From positions 1-40,789 of the forward strand of contig NZ_QWDC01000007.1 in NCBI RefSeq assembly GCF_003432115.1: DNA of 40,789 nt, in the 5' to 3' direction. A model generated the notes under the pieces. It saw nothing but the letters and a program-made list of their open reading frames with translations, made no database searches and had not been told where the DNA came from. Shown in pieces: positions 23,616 through 31,841 of this stretch. The stretch's first letter is position 1. Every line of letters begins with the position of its first letter. This stretch comes from Mucilaginibacter conchicola (GTDB lineage Bacteria; Bacteroidota; Bacteroidia; Sphingobacteriales; Sphingobacteriaceae). A program made the translations under genes and the position numbers.

Positions 23616-26600
23616 ATGTATAAAATTTTTACTGCAAGTAATTGCGGGGCCCGCTCCTGCATTTCACCTAAATTTCTGAAGATAATGAAATTAACCGTTG
23701 TTTTGTGGGTTGCTGCCTTGTTACAGGTAAGTGCGGCAACGTATGCTCAAAAAGTAAACCTGAGTGTAAGAAATACCCGGCTCGAGGTTGTTTTAGACCA
23801 GTTGGGCAAGCAAACCGGTTATAATTTCCTCTATAACTCCAACATGCTTAAAGCGGGTAAAACCGTAACCATCAGCGCGCAAAACCAGCAGCTGAACGAT
23901 GTGCTGGAGCAATGTTTCAAAGATCAACCTTTTACATACATCGTAAATGGTAATACAGTGGTTATCAAGGATAAGGATAATACCGTGTTAACCAACACTT
24001 CATCAGTTGCCGATCCTATTGTAGTAACCGGTACAGTAACAGATTCAAAAGGCCAGCCCTTGCCCGGAGTAACCATCCGCGTTAAGGGAACAACCGTTGG
24101 CGTAGTAAGCGGTACCGATGGGCGGTACACCATACGCGTTGAAGATGCCACAGCTGTGCTGGTTTACAGTTTTATTGGCTTTAGCCCCAAAGAAGTTGTA
24201 GTAGGCAGCCAAACCCAGATAAACATTACCCTTGCCGAGCAGGCATCTGCTTTAGAGGATGTTGTTGTAATTGGTTACGGCGCTGTTAAAAAGCGCGACC
24301 TTACAGGTGCTGTAGGCCAGATAAAGGCAGTAGACCTGATGAGGGGCCAACCGATAAACCTGGCGCAAGGTTTACAGGGTAAACTGGCTGGCGTGGCCGT
24401 TAATCAGAATGATGGCGCGCCCGGTGCCGGTGTAAGTATCCAGATACGTGGTGCCAACTCTTACGGCACCAATACCCAGCCTTTATACGTGGTTGATGGT
24501 ATTCCGTTTGATGCAGCATCAACCCCAACCAATGAGGCTACCAGTGGTAACAATCAAACTTTTAACCCGCTGGCATTGATCAATCCATCAGATATCGAAT
24601 CGATAGATATATTGAAAGATGCATCGGCTACAGCCATCTATGGTTCGCGCGGTGCAAACGGTGTGGTGCTGGTAACTACCAAAAAAGGTAAAGCCGGCCA
24701 AACCAAGGTGGTGTTCTCAACCAATACTGCTGTATCAATGCTGGGCAAAAAAGTGCCTGTATTAGACCCCTATAACTACGCAAACTATGTAAATGAAGGC
24801 TATACCAATGGTGTAAAATACAACGACTATACATTTTACCAGCTGCCTTACCCCGGTCAATGGACTTATCCTTACGCTAATAACCAATATCAGTATGACC
24901 AGGGTGTTTACCAACCATCGCCTGAGGATTTCCTGAGCCCGGGTGTACGTACCGACCAATATGGAAACAGTACCAATGTACAAGGTAGTAACTGGATGGA
25001 TCTTATTACCCGTAAAGCCTTAACGCAAGATTATAACCTGAGTGTTTCAGGTGGTTCGGAGCGCGGGTTTTATTCGGTATCAGGTAACTATGCCAAGCAG
25101 GAAGGCATAGTTAAGAATAGCGACTTTGAGCGTTATGCATTACGCGCTAATGTTGGTCAAAAATTGGGTAACTGGCTGGAGATAGGTTTAAACACCTCTT
25201 TTGGCCGTACCAGTTCAAATTTTGCCAAAACCAATTCGTTCGATTATGGTATCTTCCGATCGGCCCTGGTTTTCCCAACCACTTACGCACCCGAGACTGA
25301 TATCACCAAGATTCAAAATCCTTTAAGCTGGTTATCTGCCAACCCGTACCTGTATGTAATGACGGCTAAAGATAACTTGGCGGCCATTAGCTCATTTAGT
25401 TCAGCTTACGCCGAAGTTAAATTTACCAACTGGTTAAAATTCAGGCAAAATCTGGGTATCAATTACTCGGCAAATAACCGCGGTACTTATTACAACAGCT
25501 TAACAGGCGAGGGGCAGGCACCTACCATCAATGGTAAAGCAGGCCAAAGCGATGACTGGTACACCAATATCGTTACCGAATCATTGTTAACCTTCGATAA
25601 AAAGCTGGGCACTATGCATAACCTTAACGCCGTGTTAGGTTTTACGCATGAGAACGCCAACTACGGCAGCAAATCAATGTCGGCTACCAACTTCCCTGAT
25701 GATCTTACTGGTTATTATGATATGGGCAAGGCCTTAACGCCGGGCAAACTGGTAAGCGGCCGCGGTGCAAATGAGCTGATGTCGGTACTGGCGAGGGTGA
25801 ATTATACTTTGAACGATAAGTACCTGTTTACCGCCTCTTTCCGCCGCGATGGTTCAAGTAAATTTGCTACTAAAAACAAGTTTGCCAACTTCCTGTCGGG
25901 CGCGTTTGCGTGGAGAGCATCAGAAGAGAAATTCATCAAGGATCTTGGTATCTTCAGCGATTTGAAATTCAGGGCAAGTGCCGGCCGTACAGGTAACCAG
26001 GCTATTGCCCAGTATGCTACTTTGCCACAATTGGCTGCTGCAAACTATCCTATCGGTGGTTCGCTGCAAAGCGGTATGGCCGAGTCAACTTACAATGGCC
26101 CTGCCAACCCTAACCTGAAATGGGAAACCACTACCCAATATGATCTGGGTTTGGATATGGCCTTCTTTAATAATCGCGTAGCATTCACTATTGATTACTA
26201 CAGCAAAAAAACTACCGACCTGCTGCAGAGCATAAAAACACCGTTAAGTACAGGCTTCCAACAGGAAACAATTAACCACGGCTGGGTTAAAAACGAGGGT
26301 TTAGAGATAGGGGGTAAGTTCCTTCCGTTGGTAAGCGGCGCATTAAAATGGACTATTGATGCCAATATTTCATTCAACAAAAATACCATCGGTGGCTTAG
26401 ACCATGATCAGTTTGCCACCCGTTTATGGAACGCTGCCGACTATGTATTCATCCAGCGTAACGGTTTGCCGATAGGTGCTATTTACGGTTATGTTGAAGA
26501 TGGTTTTTATGATAACGAAGCAGAGGTACGTGCTAATCCGGTTTACGCCAATGCAAGTGCTGCCATTATCAAGCAAAAAATAGGCGAGGTTAAATACCTT

Positions 26601-27152
26601 AACCTTGATAACGACCCCAATATTACCGATGCCGACCGTACCATCATCGGTAACACCAACCCCGATTTTATTGCCGGTATCACCAATAGTTTCAGTTACA
26701 AGAATTTTAACCTGAGTTTCTTTATCCAGGGCGTTTTTGGTAACGATATCTTCAACGGTAACTTAACTGATGTTACGCTAAATTCGATAGGTAACATCCC
26801 AACCTTTGCCTATGCCGGCCGCTGGACACCAGAGACAGCAGCCAGTGCTACCTGGCCAAAAGTGAATAACGGTTACACCCGCGAGTGGTTAATATCAAAC
26901 CGCTACATACAGGATGGTTCTTACGCCCGCCTTAAAAGCCTTACCATAGGTTATGATTTTGTGAAACCGTTTAAAGGGGTAGAGATGATAAGCCTTTTCA
27001 CAACCGGTACCAACCTGCTCACCATCACCAAATACAACTGGTTTGACCCGGATGTGAACTCATTTGGCGGCGATGCCTCAAGGCGCGGTGTTGATATACA
27101 TGCTTATCCATCAAGCCGTACCTTCTCATTGGGCGCAAGGGTATCATTCTAA
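23616..27152 (+). CDS. susC: SusC/RagA-type TonB-linked glycan transporter with STN domain
   Basis: This is an 1178-aa outer-membrane barrel that imports oligosaccharides with SusD. The long N-terminus MYKIFTASNCG...FLKIMKL precedes the hydrophobic signal segment and ATYAQ (to residue 45), a form normal for Sphingobacteriaceae SusC, so I keep the first ATG. An STN/secretin domain (about 50-118) lets it signal to FecR. Then come a carboxypeptidase-regulatory-like domain (about 137-212, VTGTVTDSKGQPLPGV), the SusC hallmark DVVVIGYG (215-222), the plug with SIQIRGANSYGTNTQPLYVVDG-type sequence (about 230-345) and the barrel to the terminal SLGARVSF. It is followed by SusD after 39 bp. The glycan is not readable from this protein alone. 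Confidence 0.96.
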   Translation: MYKIFTASNCGARSCISPKFLKIMKLTVVLWVAALLQVSAATYAQKVNLSVRNTRLEVVLDQLGKQTGYNFLYNSNMLKAGKTVTISAQNQQLNDVLEQCFKDQPFTYIVNGNTVVIKDKDNTVLTNTSSVADPIVVTGTVTDSKGQPLPGVTIRVKGTTVGVVSGTDGRYTIRVEDATAVLVYSFIGFSPKEVVVGSQTQINITLAEQASALEDVVVIGYGAVKKRDLTGAVGQIKAVDLMRGQPINLAQGLQGKLAGVAVNQNDGAPGAGVSIQIRGANSYGTNTQPLYVVDGIPFDAASTPTNEATSGNNQTFNPLALINPSDIESIDILKDASATAIYGSRGANGVVLVTTKKGKAGQTKVVFSTNTAVSMLGKKVPVLDPYNYANYVNEGYTNGVKYNDYTFYQLPYPGQWTYPYANNQYQYDQGVYQPSPEDFLSPGVRTDQYGNSTNVQGSNWMDLITRKALTQDYNLSVSGGSERGFYSVSGNYAKQEGIVKNSDFERYALRANVGQKLGNWLEIGLNTSFGRTSSNFAKTNSFDYGIFRSALVFPTTYAPETDITKIQNPLSWLSANPYLYVMTAKDNLAAISSFSSAYAEVKFTNWLKFRQNLGINYSANNRGTYYNSLTGEGQAPTINGKAGQSDDWYTNIVTESLLTFDKKLGTMHNLNAVLGFTHENANYGSKSMSATNFPDDLTGYYDMGKALTPGKLVSGRGANELMSVLARVNYTLNDKYLFTASFRRDGSSKFATKNKFANFLSGAFAWRASEEKFIKDLGIFSDLKFRASAGRTGNQAIAQYATLPQLAAANYPIGGSLQSGMAESTYNGPANPNLKWETTTQYDLGLDMAFFNNRVAFTIDYYSKKTTDLLQSIKTPLSTGFQQETINHGWVKNEGLEIGGKFLPLVSGALKWTIDANISFNKNTIGGLDHDQFATRLWNAADYVFIQRNGLPIGAIYGYVEDGFYDNEAEVRANPVYANASAAIIKQKIGEVKYLNLDNDPNITDADRTIIGNTNPDFIAGITNSFSYKNFNLSFFIQGVFGNDIFNGNLTDVTLNSIGNIPTFAYAGRWTPETAASATWPKVNNGYTREWLISNRYIQDGSYARLKSLTIGYDFVKPFKGVEMISLFTTGTNLLTITKYNWFDPDVNSFGGDASRRGVDIHAYPSSRTFSLGARVSF

Positions 27153-27191
27153 TTATTAACTATCAGAAGAAGAGAGATAAATACTAAGGAT

Positions 27192-28970
27192 ATGAAAAGA
27201 ATATATAACATAAAAAGCCTGCCCCTTAAATGGTTTATGGCCTGCTTTTTTGTGATGATGCTGGGCTCTTGTAAACTCGACGAAAAGGTTTACGATTTCG
27301 TGTCGCCTGCAGAGGTGGGCGATTCTGATGCCTCTGCCGATAAATGGGCTTTGGGGGCTTACAACGAGTTAGGCCTCATGTTCAGGTTCGGCGAGTTTCC
27401 TGCAGTGCTGGAGTATGATAACGATTACACCACCGGCCCATCATGGGCATTTGGTGAACTGGGTGCGGGTAACTTTCAGGGTAACAGCAAACAAACCGAC
27501 CCTTTGTGGACCTACGGTTACGTAATGGTGCATCGCGCCAACCGTGCCATCATCAATATCGAGAAAATGACGAAAACCACTCCCGAGTACAAAAAGAATG
27601 TATTGGGCGAGATGTATTTCCTGAAAGCTTTCTCCTACTTTTTAATGGTAAGGGCCTACGGCGATATCCCTATGTTTGATAAAGCCGTTAACGATGGTGC
27701 CGATATTAACCAGCCAAGACGCCCTATAAAAGAAGTTTATGCCGAGATCATCAGCCTGTTGAGCCAGGCAAAAGATATGATGTACACTAACGCAAAAGCA
27801 GTTCCGGGCCGTGCTACGGCAGGCGCAGCGGCTGCCTTGCTGGCCAAGGTGTATGTAACTATTGGTTCGGCATCGTTACCATCGGGGCAGGTTATTGTAC
27901 GTGGCGGTAAACCTTTTGATCTGGTGAACAACGTACAGATCCGTACCATGCCGTCGCCAATAACCTACGCCAAAAAACAAGTTAAGGGCTACGAGGAGTT
28001 TGACTCAAAGCAATATTTTAAGCTGGCTATGGACATGGCCAAAGAGGTAATAAACGGCAACTATGGTACTTACAAACTTGCCGACTTTAATAACATGTGG
28101 ACGGCTGCCGGCAAAAACCGCGACGAACACATTTTTAGCGTACAAGGCTATACCGGCGATGCCGACCTGGGTAACCACCTAACCCGCGATTTTGCCGGTT
28201 TAGTAGTGAATAACCAGGTAATATCGGGCATGTGGTACGGCCAGCGCGACCACTGGTATAAATTGTTTGAGCCACAGGACCTGCGCATTGTTGATGGCAC
28301 CATGCACCGCTGGTCGCGTAATTTTGATTATGCTAACCACATAGGCACATTTTATCCTAATAATGATGAGTACCGTAAAAAAGCTTTGGGTTATGATGAG
28401 CAAACCGGTGTTGATGGCAGTGGCAATCCTATCATTGTGCATCACCCTGCGGTTGCACCATATAATGATGGCTTAAATTATGGCTCAGGTACTGATGCTA
28501 ACTACATTGCTTTCCTTAACAAGTTTGCCTATCCAACAGACCGCACCAAAGATCAAAGCGATGTGAATTATCCTTTCCTGCGTTTTGCGGATATTAAACT
28601 CATTTATGCTGAAGCAGCCAACGAATATAATGGCGGCCCTACGGCTGATGCGCTTACCGCATTGAACGATGTTAGGGCACGTAGTCACGCCAATCCGAAA
28701 CAAATGGCAGGCGATGGTAATGTGGGCTCATTGGTGGCGTTCCGGTCGGCAGTGATCGAGGAGCGTGCTATGGAGCTTGCTTTAGAAGGAGATCGCCGCT
28801 GGGATCTTATACGCTGGGGTATTTACCTTGATGTAATGAACTCTATACAAGGCAATGATGAGGTTGGCGTAACAAAGGTACGTGCAGAGCGCAACCTGCT
28901 TTACCCGCTGCCAATAAGCGAAGTAACTACAAATACTGCCATCCATGGTAATAACCCGGGATGGAATTAA
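27192..28970 (+). CDS. susD: SusD/RagB-type surface glycan-binding lipoprotein
   Basis: This is a 592-aa lipoprotein that forms the lid over the SusC channel and delivers glycan. The lipobox MMLGSC gives C27. The TPR-like helical core includes YFLKAFSYFLMVRAYGDIPMF and the SusD-family C-terminal signature FLRFADIKLIYAEAANEY, then ERAMELALEGDRRWDLIRWG and LYPLPISEV near the end. It is 39 bp downstream of SusC and 26 bp upstream of the surface glycan-binding gene, in one operon. It is longer than average for the family (about 500-550), with inserts near 370-450 that may shape the sugar-binding face. Confidence 0.95.
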   Translation: MKRIYNIKSLPLKWFMACFFVMMLGSCKLDEKVYDFVSPAEVGDSDASADKWALGAYNELGLMFRFGEFPAVLEYDNDYTTGPSWAFGELGAGNFQGNSKQTDPLWTYGYVMVHRANRAIINIEKMTKTTPEYKKNVLGEMYFLKAFSYFLMVRAYGDIPMFDKAVNDGADINQPRRPIKEVYAEIISLLSQAKDMMYTNAKAVPGRATAGAAAALLAKVYVTIGSASLPSGQVIVRGGKPFDLVNNVQIRTMPSPITYAKKQVKGYEEFDSKQYFKLAMDMAKEVINGNYGTYKLADFNNMWTAAGKNRDEHIFSVQGYTGDADLGNHLTRDFAGLVVNNQVISGMWYGQRDHWYKLFEPQDLRIVDGTMHRWSRNFDYANHIGTFYPNNDEYRKKALGYDEQTGVDGSGNPIIVHHPAVAPYNDGLNYGSGTDANYIAFLNKFAYPTDRTKDQSDVNYPFLRFADIKLIYAEAANEYNGGPTADALTALNDVRARSHANPKQMAGDGNVGSLVAFRSAVIEERAMELALEGDRRWDLIRWGIYLDVMNSIQGNDEVGVTKVRAERNLLYPLPISEVTTNTAIHGNNPGWN

Positions 28971-28996
28971 TTGACGAAAATTTAATCAGCAATATT

Positions 28997-30157
28997 ATGA
29001 AAGCAACTTACAATGCAATTAGAATGTGCCTGGTGCTTTTAACAGCGGTAACACTGTTTAGCTGTAACAAGGACGTTGTAACTTACGATAAGATAAAAAA
29101 GGAGTCGGAGGTGTCTACTGCGCCGCCAACCATCACTTCAATTACCAAGGTAGACCGCACAACAAATTTAACCGAGGCTGATCTGTCGCAATTGGTAATG
29201 ATACAGGGTACTAACCTAAGCGGTTTAAAATCGGTAAAGTTTAATGATGTTGAGGCCGATCTGAAACAAGCTTATGTAAAAACAAAGGAAATAGTTGTGC
29301 CGGTGCCACGTTTGCTGCCTGGTGATGTTACCAATAAAGTAACTGTTACCACCGCCTTAGGTACCGCAACTGCCGATCTTAAAATTAATGTACCTGCTTT
29401 AAAAGTGAACGGCTTGTACAACGAGTTCGCCTTACCCGGCGATACCACAACCATTACCGGCGATAACTTTGATATCTACAAAATAACAAAAGAAGATGCC
29501 AAGGTAAGTTTCGGCGGCACACAGGCAACGGTACTATCAGGCGATCAGAAAACGTTGACCATAATTGTACCTGCCAGTATCCCACGTGCCGAAGCTGTAG
29601 TTAACCTGGTAACACCAGAGCTGCCTGATGGCCTTAAGATGAACTATCGGCACCTGGGCCAGATCGTTAACATCCAGAACAAACTATGGGCAGGCGAGCA
29701 GTGGCAAACCAATGGCGGTAACCTGGGCGATCCTAAACCCATTAATGGTACGTTTTCGCACATACATGGCGTCTCAATAGGGCAATGGGGTTGGTACGAT
29801 CAGATCCACGGCTGTAATTTCCCGGTTACGGATGCAGATATATTGAACCATCTGGATCAGTACGACCTTAAATTTGAACTGAACACAGAGAAAGACCATC
29901 CGCTGAGCCAGATGTTCATCAAGTTCTCTATGCGTTTCTCCATCACTTACGAGTGGAATTTGTATGACAGCGGCGAATCGCTGAACACTTACGGCAACTG
30001 GCAAACCATTACGCTTGATGCCAAAAAGGTTATGGGCCAGCTGTATCCAAATAACGATAACTTCTTTTATTTCGCTATTAACCCGGGTGTGCCGGTTAAT
30101 CTCGATTTCAGCATTTCATCCATGAGATTGGTGAAAAAAGAGCCGATCGTAAAATAA
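28997..30157 (+). CDS. Surface glycan-binding protein with IPT/TIG domains (SusE/SGBP-like)
   Basis: This is a 386-aa lipoprotein, cysteine C23 in LFSC. Two Ig-like IPT/TIG domains follow (about 45-130 with MIQGTNLSGLKSVKFNDVEA, and about 133-220 with TITGDNFDIYKI and VSFGGTQATVL). The C-terminal domain (about 225-386) is rich in aromatic residues (GEQWQTNGGN, SIGQWGWYDQIHG, EWNLYDSGES), as expected for a sugar-binding platform of the SGBP-B type. I chose the ATG at 28997; the earlier ATG at 28961 overlaps the susD stop and has no signal peptide. It ends the transport operon and is followed by a strong terminator. Ligand specificity is not visible. Confidence 0.85.
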   Translation: MKATYNAIRMCLVLLTAVTLFSCNKDVVTYDKIKKESEVSTAPPTITSITKVDRTTNLTEADLSQLVMIQGTNLSGLKSVKFNDVEADLKQAYVKTKEIVVPVPRLLPGDVTNKVTVTTALGTATADLKINVPALKVNGLYNEFALPGDTTTITGDNFDIYKITKEDAKVSFGGTQATVLSGDQKTLTIIVPASIPRAEAVVNLVTPELPDGLKMNYRHLGQIVNIQNKLWAGEQWQTNGGNLGDPKPINGTFSHIHGVSIGQWGWYDQIHGCNFPVTDADILNHLDQYDLKFELNTEKDHPLSQMFIKFSMRFSITYEWNLYDSGESLNTYGNWQTITLDAKKVMGQLYPNNDNFFYFAINPGVPVNLDFSISSMRLVKKEPIVK

Positions 30158-30163
30158 TCGGCA

Positions 30164-30200
30164 GGCGGCTCCCAGGCTCGCGGGGAGCCGCCATTTTTTA
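30164..30200 (+). terminator. Strong intrinsic terminator after the SusC/D/SGBP operon
   Basis: A perfect 10-bp GC-rich stem, GGCGGCTCCC (30164-30173) with GGGAGCCGCC (30183-30192), and a 9-nt loop are followed by ATTTTTTA. It begins 6 bp after the stop codon of the glycan-binding gene and should limit read-through into the two enzyme genes. Confidence 0.88.
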
Positions 30201-30238
30201 ATACATCTGCTAAAATTTTAATGGTCGTGAGGCCAATT

Positions 30239-30258
30239 AAGGCATCATTATGCCTTTT
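30239..30258 (+). promoter_or_regulatory. Small hairpin ahead of the GH28-like gene
   Basis: AAGGCAT (30239-30245) pairs with ATGCCTT (30250-30256) around a 4-nt loop, followed by TTAT. It lies 48 bp before the GH28-like start and after the main terminator. It may be a second weak terminator or part of the leader of the enzyme transcript. I see no consensus promoter between the two hairpins and the gene. Confidence 0.35.
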
Positions 30259-30305
30259 ATATAAACTATTCCAATAATATCCCTGTGGGATACATCTAAA
30301 CAACA

Positions 30306-31841
30306 ATGAAAAAGAGCTTTCTGTTACTTTCCCTATTGCTCACGCTTTTTACCTGCTACGCAAAAGACACTTATAACGTGCTTGATTACGGCGCCAAAAA
30401 CGACGGCAAAACGCTTACCACAGCTGCTATACAAAAAGCAATTAATGCTTGTGCTGCCGAAGGCGGTGGCATGGTGTATATCCCAAAAGGTGATTACCTT
30501 ACCGGTACGCTGAATTTAAAATCTAATGTCGATTTCCATTTTGGTACTGGGGCGAGGCTGATTGCTACCACCGATCTGAAACAATACCAGAAACATAACG
30601 ATGAACTGGCCGGTGTTTTTTATACCGAAAAAGCAACCAATGTAGCCATAACCGGCAACGGAACTGTGTTTGGCCAGGGCATGAAAATGATGTATATAGA
30701 CAGCGCCAAAGTAATTGGCGATAAGTCTGATACCCGCCAAAAGAACAACTTCCGTAAGGTGGCATCAGGTAATGGCGATGGTCCTTTTTATCCTAAAGAC
30801 CGTTTTCATCAAATGGTTATTTTTAGTGAGTGTACCAAAGTAACACTTACCGATTTTACCTGTATCGATGCCCCGTACTGGACCTTCCTTGTAGTACATT
30901 GTGATGATGTAAAGGTTGATGGGCTGAAGATAGATAACAACCTTAATATCCCTAACAGCGATGGGTTGGATGTAATATCGAGCAGTAATGTAAATATCTC
31001 TAACTGTAATTTCTCTTGCGGCGATGATGCCATTGTACTGGCAGGTTACGCCTGGCACTGGGGCGACCCCGGCTTTAAGCGTATCATGAAACGCTCTGAG
31101 AACATCAACGTGAACAATTGCGTATTGCGTTCACGCTCGAGCGGTATCCGCATAGGTGGCTGGGATCAGAACGATATGTATAACTACAATTTCAGCAATA
31201 TCACCATTTATGATTCAAACCGTGGCATAAACCTGGGTATTGGCGATTACGGTTCGATGGAGAACATCAACTTTACCAACATCAACATCCAGACCCGCCT
31301 GCACACCGGCGACTGGTGGGGCGAGGGCGACCCGATAAAAATTACCGCCATGCGTGGTATGCCGCAGGGCAAGGTGGGTACTATAAAAAATGTTAACTTC
31401 ACCAATGTATCGTGCCGCAGCGAAAACTGTATAAACATGTACGCCTCAAACGAAACCTACCTGGAGAATATATTTTTTAATAACCTGCAAATGGAGTTTG
31501 TGAAAAGTCCGCTGGAAGAGACCATTGGCGGTAACCTCGACTTGAGGCCGAATACCGTGCCGCATAAAGAACTTTTCGCACGCGATATCCCTGCTATCTA
31601 CATTGAGAATGCCAGGAACGTGTTGATGAACCAGGTTGTGGTAAAGTGGGATAAAGGCATCGATAAAAAGCATTATACCAATGCTATTGAAGCGGTTGGT
31701 GTTGATAATTTGCGCCTTATCAGCGTAAAAGGTACAGCCTCGCCGGCCAACCCCGGTATGCAGGATGTATTGCTTAACAACTGTAAGGATTTTTATACCG
31801 ACTCTAAACTAACCATCAAAAAAACCGGCAATGAGAAATAA
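30306..31841 (+). CDS. GH28-family-like pectinase, atypical active site
   Basis: This is a 511-aa secreted right-handed beta-helix protein of the polygalacturonase family GH28. A signal peptide is followed by the pectate-lyase-like N-terminus YNVLDYGAKNDGK (23-35). Two of the family's catalytic motifs are kept: NSDG (217-220, D219) and GDD (239-241, D240/D241). The third, normally GHG, reads SSG (278-280), and the expected RIK is SNRGIN (305-309). The acid pair is therefore intact, while the histidine and lysine are replaced. It probably still hydrolyses a glycosidic bond in an unusual pectic or related glycan, but plain polygalacturonase activity is doubtful. It overlaps the GH97 start by 11 bp, so the two are coupled. 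Confidence 0.85.
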   Translation: MKKSFLLLSLLLTLFTCYAKDTYNVLDYGAKNDGKTLTTAAIQKAINACAAEGGGMVYIPKGDYLTGTLNLKSNVDFHFGTGARLIATTDLKQYQKHNDELAGVFYTEKATNVAITGNGTVFGQGMKMMYIDSAKVIGDKSDTRQKNNFRKVASGNGDGPFYPKDRFHQMVIFSECTKVTLTDFTCIDAPYWTFLVVHCDDVKVDGLKIDNNLNIPNSDGLDVISSSNVNISNCNFSCGDDAIVLAGYAWHWGDPGFKRIMKRSENINVNNCVLRSRSSGIRIGGWDQNDMYNYNFSNITIYDSNRGINLGIGDYGSMENINFTNINIQTRLHTGDWWGEGDPIKITAMRGMPQGKVGTIKNVNFTNVSCRSENCINMYASNETYLENIFFNNLQMEFVKSPLEETIGGNLDLRPNTVPHKELFARDIPAIYIENARNVLMNQVVVKWDKGIDKKHYTNAIEAVGVDNLRLISVKGTASPANPGMQDVLLNNCKDFYTDSKLTIKKTGNEK

